A stretch of DNA of 64,000 bases from Blastococcus aurantiacus (GCF_900102425.1 NZ_FNBT01000007.1:124001-188000); one strand, 5' to 3'. Counted from the stretch's first letter, positions 36,801 to 45,591 are shown. The notes: generated by a model from the sequence alone, not told the origin. Translations and numbers: made by a program.

Positions 36801-38261
36801 GTGATCGTCCTGCTCGCCCACGAGGGTCCCCCCGGCGACGACCTGGAGGAGCAGCGGGCCGCGGACACCGCATTCGCCGACATCCTCGCTGACGTCGACG
36901 CCGACGTGGACGCGATCTTCAGCGGCCACACCCACCAGACCTTCGCGTGGGAGGCGCCGGTGGGCGACGGCGGGGAGACCCGGCCGGTCATCCAGAGCGG
37001 GTCCTACGGTGAGCTGCTCGGCCGCATCTCGCTGACCTTCGACGAGGCCACCGACGAGGTGATCGAGTTCGAGGTCGAGAACCTGGAGCTCACCGAGCGG
37101 TCGGAGGAGGACCTCGTCGCCGCGTACCCGCGGGTCGCCGAGGTCGCCGGGACCGTCGCCGAGGCCGAGGCCTTCGCCGACGAGGTGGGCAGCGAGGTCA
37201 TCGGCTCGCTGGTCGCCGACATCACGCGGGCCTTCACCGCCGACGGCACCGAGGACCGCGGGTCGTACTCGGCGATCGGCGGCCTGGTCGCCGACTCCTA
37301 CGTCTACGGCACCGAGCTGTCGGCGGGGGCGCCGGCCGACCTCGGCCTGGTCAACCCCGGTGGGCTGCGCGCCGACCTCCTCTTCGACGAGGAAGGTGCA
37401 CCCGGGGAGATCACCCTGGCCGAGGCCAACGCGGTGACCCCGTTCGCCAACGACCTGATCGTGGTCAGCCTGACCGGCGAGCAGCTGGTGCGGGTCCTCG
37501 AGCAGCAGTGGCAGCCGGAAGGCAGCTCGCGTCCGTTCCTCGCACTGGGGACGTCCGAGGAGCTGACCTGGTCCTACGACCCGGAGCAGCCGGCCGGTGA
37601 GCGCATCATCGTCGACAGCATCCGGATCTCCGGTGAGCCGATCGACCTGAGCGCGACCTACCGGGTGGCGACCAACAGCTTCCTGGCCTCGGGTGGTGAC
37701 AACTTCACCGCGTTCGCCGAGGGCACGTCGGAGGAGACGGGTCTGATCGACTTCGAGGGCTTCCAGGCCTACATCGAGGACAACCCGGGGCTGGACCCGG
37801 CGGACTACCTCGGCCGCGTCACCCTGACCGACGGCTCGACGCCGCCGCCCGGCGACGGTGACGGTGACGGCGAGCAGCCCGGTGACGGTGACGGTGACGG
37901 GGAGCAGCCGGGTGACGGTGACGGCAACGGCTCCGGGAACGGGAACGGGGAGCAGCCCGGTGACGGGAACGGCTCCGGCAACGGGAACGGCTCCGGCAAC
38001 GGGAACGGCTCCGGCAACGGGAACGGGAACGGGAACGGCCCCGGCAACGGCTCCGGCAACGGCTCCGGCAACGGCTCCGGCAACGGGAACGGCTCCGGCA
38101 ACTGGGACGCCGGCAGCGGGGACGACTTCGGGAAGGGCGGGGACTCCCTCGCCTACACCGGGGCCGAGGTCACCGGCCTGGTCGGCCTGGGGCTCCTCCT
38201 GACCGCCGCCGGTGCGGCGACCGTGGTCGCGGCCCGGCGCCGGAAGGGCCTCGCGGACTGA
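33837..38261 (+). CDS. secreted wall-anchored nuclease/5'-nucleotidase fusion
   Basis: A 1474-residue multidomain exoprotein. It has an N-terminal signal (about 1-41, Arg-rich with a GRRAAIG start) and a lamin-tail-like domain (48-150). GETPGD repeats (202-238), an OB-fold (240-341) and an ExeM/NucH-type endonuclease/exonuclease/phosphatase domain (about 490-798: IQVGAFNVLNY, LALMEIED, GDLNAY, SSDHDPL) come next. A 5'-nucleotidase metallophosphatase (about 812-1075: LGFNDFHG, GGDIIGAS, GNHEFDRG, SGHTHQ) with its C-terminal domain (to 1320) follows. A Gly/Asn/Asp-rich linker then leads to LAYTG at 1438-1442, a membrane segment and RRRK. It would degrade extracellular DNA to nucleosides and phosphate. 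The GTG at 33837 follows GGAAGGA. Confidence 0.92.
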   Translation: MPEILGTARRSGTARALGRRAAIGTAAVSMAVVGMPALALAAPPTAPFISEIHYDNDGTDTGEFVEVHLPAGTSSAGLSVVLYNGSNGATYGTLALPEVTAPADAPAVVAVDGPANGIQNGAPDALALIRDGAVLEFLSYEGTFAATNGLAAGTTSVDIGVSEAGNEPAGQSLSRTYDAAADALVWAGPAASTRGAVNPTTGGETPGDGETPGDGETPGDGETPGDGETPGDGETPGDACATEPTHAVGTVQGTGDTTPLDGQTVTVRGVVVGDLPGMSGFFVQDAGDANPATSDGVFVFSPAAVDLGDTVTVSGPAAEYFGQTQIGDGNTVTVCAEGTAADLPAATPLDLPADDDARERVEGMRVEPVDDLTVSEVYDLTSFGDLTLSEGGLLVQPTELAPPGPAAEAIAVQNELRRIVLDDAVGGRTSVETAPYLTSANPVRVGDVVDFTEPLVMGYGFDQWRLFPADGTADGVFAPQDTRPESPDPVGGDIQVGAFNVLNYFLTFTGSDARGARSQAAFERQAAKIVTAINAMDADVLALMEIEDTASTGFGDGGPDQAVADLVGRLNAAAGSAKWAYSAFPEELLGTDRDVIRNAVIYQPASVTPVGDAVGLVDETNFDNAREPIAQTFEAEGDVFTVVANHFKSKGSGSGANADQGDGQGASNPDRIGQAEALAGFVEELQASTGDDDVMVLGDLNAYSQEDPIRVLEAAGLTDLGTAFDPGRYSYVFDDQSGSLDHAMSTAGLTAKVTDAAHWNINSVESFAYQYTGDPALYAPHQFRSSDHDPLIVGLDLGEPGDGGVIDDGLTELQLLGFNDFHGRLGEAVALAGTVEEQRERDDIDATVLVSGGDIIGASPFVSSVQQDAPTLEVLNEMGLDVSTVGNHEFDRGFEDLINRVGVDGESGLADFPYLGANVYFDNGDPALPEYVLTDAAGVSVAFIGVVTEETSSLVSPAGIEGITFGDPVEAANRVVGELTDGAGDEADVIVLLAHEGPPGDDLEEQRAADTAFADILADVDADVDAIFSGHTHQTFAWEAPVGDGGETRPVIQSGSYGELLGRISLTFDEATDEVIEFEVENLELTERSEEDLVAAYPRVAEVAGTVAEAEAFADEVGSEVIGSLVADITRAFTADGTEDRGSYSAIGGLVADSYVYGTELSAGAPADLGLVNPGGLRADLLFDEEGAPGEITLAEANAVTPFANDLIVVSLTGEQLVRVLEQQWQPEGSSRPFLALGTSEELTWSYDPEQPAGERIIVDSIRISGEPIDLSATYRVATNSFLASGGDNFTAFAEGTSEETGLIDFEGFQAYIEDNPGLDPADYLGRVTLTDGSTPPPGDGDGDGEQPGDGDGDGEQPGDGDGNGSGNGNGEQPGDGNGSGNGNGSGNGNGSGNGNGNGNGPGNGSGNGSGNGSGNGNGSGNWDAGSGDDFGKGGDSLAYTGAEVTGLVGLGLLLTAAGAATVVAARRRKGLAD
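34443..34551 (+). repeat. 18-base coding tandem repeat (GETPGD x6)
   Basis: Six tandem copies of an 18-base unit (GGTGAGACCCCCGGAGAC and close variants) encode GETPGD repeats in a linker of the nuclease. The near-identity at DNA level suggests recent slippage, so copy number may vary among strains. Confidence 0.9.
37851..38104 (+). repeat. low-complexity coding repeats (GDGDGEQP / GSGNGN)
   Basis: Short GGTGACGGTGACGG and AACGGCTCCGGC-type repeats encode a flexible Gly/Asp/Asn/Ser linker that would span the cell wall between the 5'-nucleotidase domain and the sorting signal. Confidence 0.85.
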
Positions 38262-38283
38262 TTCCGCAGGTCCCAGCACGCGG

Positions 38284-38320
38284 CCGGAGGCCGGTCCCCA
38301 GAACGGGGGCCGGCCTCCGG
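38284..38320. terminator. bidirectional terminator between nuclease and malQ
   Basis: CCGGAGGCCGGTCCCC (38284-38299) pairs with GGGGGCCGGCCTCCGG (38305-38320) over 16 bp with one G-U, loop five bases. It lies between convergent stop codons at 38261 and 38338. Confidence 0.8.
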
Positions 38321-38337
38321 TCGTTCGTGCGTCCGGC

Positions 38338-40176
38338 TCAGTCGGTAGCGGCTCCGGCCACGCCCTCGGCCAGGGTGCGGGCCACCTGCCGGAGCAGCGG
38401 GTGCTCCGGCAGGTCCTCGACCAGGACCGGGAGAGGCAGCGACCAGTTGGGGCGGTCGTCCGCTCCGGGCATGTTGGGGCGACGGGGCTCGCCGACCGCG
38501 TCGTCCAGCGTGGCCGACAGCAGCAGCGACGGCGCCCGGGCCAGCAGCCGGTGAGCCTGCTCGACCGCCTGTTCCGGCGTGGCGTCGTCGGCCAGGCCCG
38601 GCAGGTGCTCGAGCAGGGACGAGCGGCCGCGCTCGAGCTCCACGTCCGTCCCGGTGCCCTGCTCGCGCTGCTCCTCGACGTCGGCGCCGCTCCACAGGCC
38701 GGCGACCGTCGGCAGGTCGTGGGTCGTGATGGCGGCCATCGCCTCGGCCGGCCACTCCGCGGGGTCGTCGTCCTCGAACCAGAGCAGGCGGTAGGAGAGC
38801 ACGCCGTGCTCGGCCATGGCCTCGCGGACGCCGTTCTCCACGGTCCCGAGGTCCTCGCCGACCACGAGGGCCTGCGCCCGGTGGCTCTCCAGGGCGACGA
38901 TGTCGAGCAGGTCCTCGGCCGGGTAGCGCACGTAGGCACCGTCGGCCGCGGTGCCGTCGCGCGGCACCCACCACAGCCGGAACAGCCCCATGACGTGGTC
39001 GATCCGCAGGCCGCCGGCGCCGGCGATGGTGGCGCGGATGGACTGGATGAACGGCTCGTAGTCGGCGTCGCGCAGCCGCCACGGGATCAGCGGCGGCGAG
39101 CCCCAGTCCTGCCCGGTCGAGTTGAAGGCGTCCGGCGGGGCGCCGACGCTCACGCCGTCGGCGAGCACGTCCTGCCACGTCCAGGCGTCGGCGCCGCCGC
39201 CGGCGAAGCCGATCGGGAGGTCCTGGATGACCGTCATGCCGTCGGTGGCGGCCGCGAACTGCAGCTCGAGGGCCCACTGCAGCCAGGCGTGGAAGGCGAC
39301 GACCGCGCCGTGCCGCTCCACGTAGGCGGCCAGCGCCTTGCTGCCCGGCCGGCGGAGCTCCTCGGGCCAGGTGTGCCAGTCGGCGCCGTGCTCCTCGGTG
39401 ATGGCCGCCCAGGTGGCCCAGTCCTGCAGGGTCTGCCCCTGCTCCTCGCGCCAGCGCCCGAACGCCTCCCCGCCCCCGTGGGCGAAGAAGATCCGCATGA
39501 GCACCTCGCGCTTGCGGGCCCAGACGGCGTCGCGGTCGATGAGCTCACCGTCGCTCAGCGCCCGCCCGGCGTCCTCCTCCAGGTCCACGGCGTCGGCGCC
39601 GGGCACCTCCGGAACGCGCAGGTAGATCGGGTTGAGGAAGCGCCGCGTCGCCGGCAGGTAGGGGCTGGCCTCCTGCTCGGCGATGGGGGCGACGGCGTGC
39701 AGGGGGTTGATGAGCACGAAGCCGGCGCCCTGCCCGGCGGCCATGCGACGGATGCTGCGCAGGTCGCCGAGGTCGCCGATGCCCCAGCTGTCCTGGCTCC
39801 GGGCGGCGTAGAGCTGTACCGCCCAGCCCCAGGTCCGCTGCTCGGGCAGCCAGCACCGGCCCGGGGACACGATGAGCCGGCGACGGCGCCCGTCGGCGGA
39901 CTGCAGCCAGTGGTAGCCGAGCGGGAAGTCGGCGGGCAGGGAGCCGGCGATCGAGCGGACCTCGCCGTCCTCGCAGATGACCTCGCCGCCCTCGACCTCC
40001 AGGGAGTCGCCGGGGCGGGCGACGATCGGCGCTCGCCCCTCGAGGTCCTCCGGCGGCGTCCCGATGATCTCGCGCAGCTTCTCGATGGTCTCCTGCGCTA
40101 CCTCGTGCTCCTCGTCGAGCGCGTCCAGCCAGCTCGCATCGATGCCCCAGTGGTCCGTGGTCGGTGTCCCTGTCAC
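38338..40176 (-). CDS. malQ: 4-alpha-glucanotransferase
   Basis: GH77 amylomaltase that transfers glucan segments between maltodextrins in glycogen and maltose metabolism. The 612-residue protein has the GH77 regions: WGIGDLGDLRSI, the nucleophile Asp in GLRIDHVMGLFR, the acid Glu in VGEDLGTV and the third carboxylate in THDLPTVAG. The roughly 70-residue N-terminal extension is typical of the actinobacterial form. The GTG at 40176 follows GAGGAT by six bases. It is monocistronic, bounded by a terminator downstream. Confidence 0.94.
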   Translation of the reverse strand: MTGTPTTDHWGIDASWLDALDEEHEVAQETIEKLREIIGTPPEDLEGRAPIVARPGDSLEVEGGEVICEDGEVRSIAGSLPADFPLGYHWLQSADGRRRRLIVSPGRCWLPEQRTWGWAVQLYAARSQDSWGIGDLGDLRSIRRMAAGQGAGFVLINPLHAVAPIAEQEASPYLPATRRFLNPIYLRVPEVPGADAVDLEEDAGRALSDGELIDRDAVWARKREVLMRIFFAHGGGEAFGRWREEQGQTLQDWATWAAITEEHGADWHTWPEELRRPGSKALAAYVERHGAVVAFHAWLQWALELQFAAATDGMTVIQDLPIGFAGGGADAWTWQDVLADGVSVGAPPDAFNSTGQDWGSPPLIPWRLRDADYEPFIQSIRATIAGAGGLRIDHVMGLFRLWWVPRDGTAADGAYVRYPAEDLLDIVALESHRAQALVVGEDLGTVENGVREAMAEHGVLSYRLLWFEDDDPAEWPAEAMAAITTHDLPTVAGLWSGADVEEQREQGTGTDVELERGRSSLLEHLPGLADDATPEQAVEQAHRLLARAPSLLLSATLDDAVGEPRRPNMPGADDRPNWSLPLPVLVEDLPEHPLLRQVARTLAEGVAGAATD

Positions 40177-40213
40177 GAGGCGATCCTCGCCGGGGGGCGC
40201 CGAGCCCGCAGTC

Positions 40214-42694
40214 TCAGGGACGCGACCGTGGGGAAGCTCGCTTCGTGGCAGGTGCCGCGGCCGGGTCCTCGGGCCAGGGATGCCGGGGGTAGCGGCCGCG
40301 GAGCTCGCTGCGGACGGCCGGGTAACCGGTGGTCCAGAAGCCGGCGAGGTCGGCGGTGGTGGCGACGACCCGCTGCGCGGGGGACAGCAGCTGCAGCCGC
40401 AGCGACCGGCCGGCCACCTGCGGGGCCTGCGCCCAGCCGAACACCTCCTGCACCCGGACCGACAGCGTGGGTACGGCCGGATCCCCGTAGTCCACGCGGA
40501 TCCGCGAGCCGGTCGGGACGGTCACGGCATCGGGGACGACGGCGTCGAGCTCCCCGCTCAGCTGCCAGGGCACCAGGGCGCGCAGGGCGGCGACGACGTC
40601 GAGCCGGGCGAGGTCGGCGCGGCGTCGGGCGCCGGAGAGGTCGAGCGCGGCGAGCAGTGCCTCGTCGTCGACGGCCGGCCACGGGTCGCCCAGGCCGTCA
40701 TGGGCGGCGGCCAGGCGCTCGCGGAGGCGGCGGGCCGCCGTCGTCCAGGTGAGCAGGCCAAGCCCCTCGCGGCGGAGCCCCTCGCCGACCGCCGCCGTCA
40801 GCGCAGCGGGGTCGGGTGAGGCGAGCGGCCGCTCGGCCAGCACGATCGCGCCGAGGCGCTCCACGCGGGCGCCGCGCACGTCGCCGTCGCGCCACGACAC
40901 CTCGTCCCCGTCGGCGTGCAGCGAGGCACCGGCCTCCAGGGCGGTGGCCTCGTCGATCGCGACGGCGGACCGCACCCGGGCGTCCCGGCGCCCCGGGGAC
41001 CGGTCGGCCACGGCGATCGCCAGCCACGTCGCGCCGGAGAGCGCGGTGCCCGGCGGCAGCTCCGCGCCGGTGCCGGCGGCCATCAGGTAGCTCGAGCTGT
41101 CCGGGCGTCGGCGAGCCAGCCGTTCGGGGTGGGCGAGGCCGACCACCAGCCCGGCGGCGATGTCGTCGGGCAGCCGCGGGGCCGCGACGTCGTCCACCGA
41201 CCGCTCGAGGCGGGCCACCTCGTCGTGCCAGCGCGCGGTGGCCCCGCGGTCGGAGCCGGAGCGCAGCGCGCGCCACGTCGCGGCGAGGTCGTCGCTGCGG
41301 GACGGGAGGTCCGCCGACAGCATCGCCACCACCTCGGCGGCCCGGCGGCGGCCCACGAGCGGCGCGCCGTCGAGCAGGGCGCGGGCCAGCCGGGGGTGGA
41401 CGCCGACGGCGGTGAGCGCGCGCCCGCGGGGGGTCGCCCGGCCCTCGTCGTCGACCGCGCCGAGGGTGCGCAGCGTCTGCCCGGCCACGAGCTGGGCCGC
41501 CGCGGGCGGCGGGTCGAGCAGCGGGAGGCCGGCACCGCCGGGCGCTCCCCAGCACGCCAGCTCCAGCTCGAAGGCGGTGAGATCGGCGACGGCCACCTCC
41601 GGCTCGTCGTGCGCGGGGAGCCGGTCCTGCTCGGCGGGGGTCCAGCAGCGGTAGACCGCACCGGGCCCCTCCCGCCCTGCGCGGCCGGCGCGCTGGGTGA
41701 CCGCCGCGCGCGAGGCCCGCACCGTGACCAGTGAGCCGAGGCCGCGCGCCAGGTCGGCCCGGGGCACGCGGGCGAGGCCGGCGTCGACGACGGTCCGGAC
41801 GCCGGGCACGGTCAGGCTGCTCTCCGCGAGGGCGGTGGCCAGGACGACGCGTCGCCGGGGCCCGGTCCGGAGCGCTGCGTCCTGGGCCGCCGCCGGCAGC
41901 CGCCCGTGCAGCGGGAGGACGTCGGCCTCGAGCCCGCCGAGCTGCTGGGCCACGGTGCCGATCTCGCCGGCTCCCGGGAGGAAGACCAGGACGTCGCCGG
42001 CGCGTTCGGCCAGCGCCCGGCGGACCGTCGCCGCCACGTGCCCCAGGAGCCGGGGGTCGACCCGCAGCCCGTGCGGCGGGTCGACCGGGCCGGCCGGCGG
42101 CGCCCAGACGACGTCGACGTCGTGCAGGGCGCCGGAGGCCTCCACCACCGGAGCCGGCCGGGTGTCGTCGCCGAGCAGGCCGGCCAGTCGTTCCGCCTGG
42201 GCGGTCGCCGACATCGCGAGCAGCTGCAGCTCCGGGCGCAGGGCGGCGCGGACGTCGAGGCCGAAAGCCAGCGCCAGGTCGGTGTCCAGGTGTCGCTCGT
42301 GGCACTCGTCGAGCACGACGGCGTCGATCCCGGACAGCTCCGGGTCGGCCTGCAGCCGCCGGACCAGCAGCCCGGTGGTGACCACCTCGACGCGGGTGGC
42401 GGCGCTGCGTCGGCTGTCGCCCCGGACGCTGTAACCGACCCGGCCGCCCACCTGCTCGCCCAGCAGCGCAGCCATGCGGCGGGCCGCGGCCCGGGCGGCG
42501 ACCCGTCGCGGCTCGGCCACGAGCACCCGCCCCGGGACGGCGCCGGCCAGCGCGAGGGGGACCAGCGTGGTCTTGCCGGTGCCGGGCGGGGCGACCAGGA
42601 CGGCGCTGCCGCGGGCCGCGAGCGCGTCGGCCAGGGCCGGTAGCGCGGAGCGGACCGGCAGGTCGGTCCCCGGCGTCCCGGGCGGTGGCAGCAC
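40214..42694 (-). CDS. hrpB: ATP-dependent helicase HrpB
   Basis: DEAH-box helicase of the HrpB group, 826 residues. Motif I is APPGTGKTTLVPLAL near residue 36, motif II DECHERH near residue 130, motif III SATAQAERL and motif VI QRAGRAGREGPG. The C-terminal HrpB-specific domain ends near RYPRHPWPEDP. Its cellular role is poorly defined; RNA or RNP remodelling is likely. The GTG at 42694 follows GACACT by six bases and shares a 37-base divergent promoter gap with the next gene. Confidence 0.93.
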   Translation of the reverse strand: MLPPPGTPGTDLPVRSALPALADALAARGSAVLVAPPGTGKTTLVPLALAGAVPGRVLVAEPRRVAARAAARRMAALLGEQVGGRVGYSVRGDSRRSAATRVEVVTTGLLVRRLQADPELSGIDAVVLDECHERHLDTDLALAFGLDVRAALRPELQLLAMSATAQAERLAGLLGDDTRPAPVVEASGALHDVDVVWAPPAGPVDPPHGLRVDPRLLGHVAATVRRALAERAGDVLVFLPGAGEIGTVAQQLGGLEADVLPLHGRLPAAAQDAALRTGPRRRVVLATALAESSLTVPGVRTVVDAGLARVPRADLARGLGSLVTVRASRAAVTQRAGRAGREGPGAVYRCWTPAEQDRLPAHDEPEVAVADLTAFELELACWGAPGGAGLPLLDPPPAAAQLVAGQTLRTLGAVDDEGRATPRGRALTAVGVHPRLARALLDGAPLVGRRRAAEVVAMLSADLPSRSDDLAATWRALRSGSDRGATARWHDEVARLERSVDDVAAPRLPDDIAAGLVVGLAHPERLARRRPDSSSYLMAAGTGAELPPGTALSGATWLAIAVADRSPGRRDARVRSAVAIDEATALEAGASLHADGDEVSWRDGDVRGARVERLGAIVLAERPLASPDPAALTAAVGEGLRREGLGLLTWTTAARRLRERLAAAHDGLGDPWPAVDDEALLAALDLSGARRRADLARLDVVAALRALVPWQLSGELDAVVPDAVTVPTGSRIRVDYGDPAVPTLSVRVQEVFGWAQAPQVAGRSLRLQLLSPAQRVVATTADLAGFWTTGYPAVRSELRGRYPRHPWPEDPAAAPATKRASPRSRP

Positions 42695-42731
42695 GGGTCC
42701 AGTGTCGGTGCCGGCCCCGCACACTGGGCGC

Positions 42732-43418
42732 ATGGCCCGCTGGCTGCTCGTCCACCCGCCACTGCTCGGGCCTGCCGTGCTCGGGCCGCTGGCCGACGAG
42801 CTGCACTCCCGTGGCCACGACGTGGCGATGCCGGACCTGCGGGCGACGGTGCGCACGGCCGCCGGGTGGCCGGACCGCTGGCGGGACGCCGCTGCCGCAG
42901 GTGGGCCCGCGGACGCCGTCCTGGGCTTCTCCGGCGCGGGCATCACGCTGCCGGCGGTGGCCCTGGCCGTCGGCGCCCCACGTGTCGTCTGGGTCGACGC
43001 GCCGGTGCCGGCGCGGAGGGGGGCGACGGAGGCCGACGAGGAGATCCGCGATCTGGTCGCGGGCCTGGTGCGCGGCGACCGCATCCCCGGCTGGACGACG
43101 TGGTGGGGCCCCGGCGCCCTGGACGGGCTCCTGCCCGACGAGCGGGTGCGTGCGGCGGTCCGCGCCGAGGGGCACGAGCTCCCGGCCGACTTCTACGACG
43201 TCGCCGTCCCGGTGCCGGTGGGCTGGCCGGAGGACGGCGCGCGGTACGTCCACCTCTCGGGGGCGTATGACGGCGCTGCCGCCGAGGCACGGGGCCGCGG
43301 TTGGCCGGTGGTGGGCGACGGCAGCGGCAGTCACCTCGACGTCGCCGTGCTGCCGGGGCGCGTGGCCGACCTTGTGCTCGGCCCGGCGGGCGCTGGGGGT
43401 GCCACGATGCCCTCATGA
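42732..43418 (+). CDS. alpha/beta-hydrolase-like protein
   Basis: A 228-residue protein with the N-terminal strand-loop WLLVHPPLLGPAVLGPLADEL and a nucleophile-elbow-like LGFSGAGI near residue 65, as in alpha/beta hydrolases. A C-terminal His (GSGSHLDVAV) is placed like the catalytic His. The acid residue cannot be fixed. The substrate is unknown. The ATG follows CACACT by six bases, and the stop overlaps the LysE-family pseudogene by four bases. Confidence 0.7.
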   Translation: MARWLLVHPPLLGPAVLGPLADELHSRGHDVAMPDLRATVRTAAGWPDRWRDAAAAGGPADAVLGFSGAGITLPAVALAVGAPRVVWVDAPVPARRGATEADEEIRDLVAGLVRGDRIPGWTTWWGPGALDGLLPDERVRAAVRAEGHELPADFYDVAVPVPVGWPEDGARYVHLSGAYDGAAAEARGRGWPVVGDGSGSHLDVAVLPGRVADLVLGPAGAGGATMPS

Positions 43419-43913
43419 CCTCCGAGGTGCTGGGCTTCGCCGTCGTCGCGGCTGCGCTCACCGTCACGCCGGGTCTGGACTCCGCTCTGGTGCTCCGGGC
43501 GGCCCTCACCCGCAGCCGGCGCGAGGCGGTGGCCACCGCCGCCGGCATCCTGACCGGGCTGTTCGTGTGGGGGGCGTCGGCGGCGGTCGGCATCTCGGCC
43601 CTGCTGACGGCGTCAGAGGTCGCCTACACCGCGCTGCGCTGCGCTGACCAACCTGCTCAACCCCAGGATCGGCGTCTTCTACGTCGCGCTGCTACCGCAG
43701 TTCCTGCCCGCCGGCAGCGACCCGCTGCTGCCGGGTCTGCTGCTGGCCGCCGTGCACGCCGGGCTGACCGTGGTGTGGTTCGCCCTGCTGATCGGCGCGG
43801 CCGCGCTGCTCAGCCGCTGGTTGCGGCGCCCGGGCACCGTCCGGGCGATCGACGGCGTCACCGGTGCGACCCTCGTCGGCTTCGGCATGCGGCTGGCACT
43901 CACCGCTCGCTGA
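43415..43913 (+). pseudogene. LysE-family exporter remnant with internal deletion and frameshift
   Basis: The ATG at 43415 opens a normal LysE/RhtB start (VLGFAVVAAALTVTPGLDSALVL, then LTASEVAYTALR). At about 43638 the reading jumps to another frame at LTNLLNPRIGVFYVALLPQF and runs to a stop at 43911-43913. The family normally has about 50 residues between these points, so a deletion of roughly 150 bases plus a frameshift has occurred. The junction lies in GCGCTGCGCTGCGCTG, a short repeat that could have promoted it. The gene is probably dead. Confidence 0.85.
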
Positions 43914-44529
43914 GCGGGGACCACTGCGGGACCGCGGTCCGCGTCGGCACGTGGCTCGGCCGCAGCCGCAGCACCAGGAGTCCCGCGAGGAGTGACCCCG
44001 TCGTCCCGAGCACCATGTCGCCCAGCGTGTCCGTGTAGGCGGTCGCGAGCTCCGGGCTGTTCCGCAGGAAGGCGTAGTACTCGCCGACCTCCCAGAGCAG
44101 GGCCGTCGTCGAGCCCAGTCCGACCGTCAGCCCCAGCCTCGTCCACGGGTGCAGCCAGCGGGGGAGCGAGACGGCCAGCCCGCCCAGCAGCAGCGCCCAG
44201 TTGACCAGGTGGCAGGCGGCGTCGAACCAGCTCACGGCGTCGTACAGGTCCAGCGCGTTGCCTGCGGTGTCGACCAGGAACGGGATCGAGACCAGCAGGT
44301 CCGGAAGAGCCGGGTACCGCCGGCCGGACCGGCGCCGGACGACCCACCAGACGACCGGCAGCACCAGCAACCCCAGCGGGTAGGCGACCGCACGGGCTGC
44401 CATCGCCTTGCCGGCGAACTGCGGCCAGTCCGGGTGCAGTGCGGCGAACACCAGCAGGGCGGTCGTGGCCAGCTTGACGACGACGTCGGCGGCGAGCACG
44501 ACGCGGAAGGTGGTCGAGGAGCTCTGCAC
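43900..44529 (-). CDS. membrane protein, DUF2238/YjdF-like
   Basis: A 209-residue protein with about six hydrophobic segments. The spaced polar residues inside membrane helices, namely DAVSWFDAACHLVNW, LLWEVGEYYAF and YTDTLGDMVLGTTG, resemble the Asp-His, Glu-Glu and Asp-Thr...Gly-Asp pattern of DUF2238 (YjdF) proteins. The function is unknown. TAGGGT lies eight bases before the GTG at 44529, so the message may be leaderless or nearly so. It overlaps the convergent LysE remnant by 14 bases. Confidence 0.65.
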   Translation of the reverse strand: MQSSSTTFRVVLAADVVVKLATTALLVFAALHPDWPQFAGKAMAARAVAYPLGLLVLPVVWWVVRRRSGRRYPALPDLLVSIPFLVDTAGNALDLYDAVSWFDAACHLVNWALLLGGLAVSLPRWLHPWTRLGLTVGLGSTTALLWEVGEYYAFLRNSPELATAYTDTLGDMVLGTTGSLLAGLLVLRLRPSHVPTRTAVPQWSPLSER

Positions 44530-44598
44530 GACCGCCGACCCTAGGGCGGACCCGTATCCGGGACTGCGGACGATCACCGGGCGCGGTAGGCATGGCCC

Positions 44599-45591
44599 AT
44601 GCCTGTCATCGGATTTCACAACTCCCACGAGCAGGTCCACCCGGCGGAGCTGCTGAAGGCGGTGCAGCACGCCGAGGAGGTGGGGTTCACCGCCGCGATG
44701 TGCTCCGACCACCTCACCCCCTGGAACCCCCGGCAGGGCGAGTCCGGCTTCGCGTGGTCGTGGCTGGGGGCGGCCATGGCGACGACGTCGCTGCCGTTCG
44801 GTGCGGTGAACGCCCCGGGGCAGCGATACCACCCGGTGATCGTCGCGCAGGCGATCGCCACCCTCGGCGCCATGTTCCCCGGCCGGTTCTGGGTGGCCCT
44901 GGGCAGCGGCGAGGCGATGAACGAGCACGTCACCGGCGACAAGTGGCCCCGCAAGGAGCTGCGGGACGCCCGGCTGATCGAGTGCGTCGGCATCATCCGC
45001 GCGCTGCTCGCCGGGGAGGAGGTCAGCCACGAGGGGCTGGTCACCGTCGACCGGGCGAAGGTCTACACCCTGCCCGACGTCCGGCCCGCGCTCATCGCCC
45101 CCGCGGTCAGCGTGGCCACCGCCCGCAACGGCGCCGCGTGGGCCGACGGCCTGGTCACGATCAACCAGCCGCACGACAAGCTCCGCGAGATGATCGCCGC
45201 CTACCGGGACGCCGGCGGCCAGGGGAAGCTCGCGCTGCAGGTCCACGTGTCCTGGGACCCGGACCCGGACCGCGCGCTGGGCATGGCGCACGACCAGTGG
45301 CGGAGCAACGTCTTCCCGCCGCCGCTGTGCTGGGACCTCGACAGCCCGGAGGCGTTCGAGCAGGCCAGCGCGCACGTGTCCCCGGAGGACGTCGCCGGCG
45401 CGGTCCGGGTCTCGGCCGATCTGGGCCAGCACACGGCCTGGCTGCAGGAGTACCTGGAGCTGGGCTTCGAGGAGATCTACCTGCACCACGTCGGGGTCGA
45501 GCAACGCGCCTTCCTGGACGCCTTCGGGGAGACCGTCCTCCCGCAGCTCGGCGTCACCGCGCCCGGCCCCGTCGTCGCGGTGCGGGCATGA
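44599..45591 (+). CDS. LLM-class flavin oxidoreductase (TIGR03885-like)
   Basis: A 330-residue luciferase-like TIM barrel. The start IGFHNSHEQVHPAELLKAVQ and SDHLTPW, together with GRFWVALGSGEAMNEH, identify the LLM family and its TIGR03885 branch, thought to use FMN rather than F420. The substrate is unknown. The ATG at 44599 lies six bases after TAGGCA. The stop overlaps the start of a trehalose-synthase-like gene, a pairing I recall from other actinobacteria, hinting at a joint role. Confidence 0.85.
   Translation: MPVIGFHNSHEQVHPAELLKAVQHAEEVGFTAAMCSDHLTPWNPRQGESGFAWSWLGAAMATTSLPFGAVNAPGQRYHPVIVAQAIATLGAMFPGRFWVALGSGEAMNEHVTGDKWPRKELRDARLIECVGIIRALLAGEEVSHEGLVTVDRAKVYTLPDVRPALIAPAVSVATARNGAAWADGLVTINQPHDKLREMIAAYRDAGGQGKLALQVHVSWDPDPDRALGMAHDQWRSNVFPPPLCWDLDSPEAFEQASAHVSPEDVAGAVRVSADLGQHTAWLQEYLELGFEEIYLHHVGVEQRAFLDAFGETVLPQLGVTAPGPVVAVRA

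Noticed and set aside
33867-38939. Open frame of 1690 codons antisense to the nuclease and malQ region
   Set aside because: Shadow of a well-supported gene; the translation is low-complexity and matches no family.
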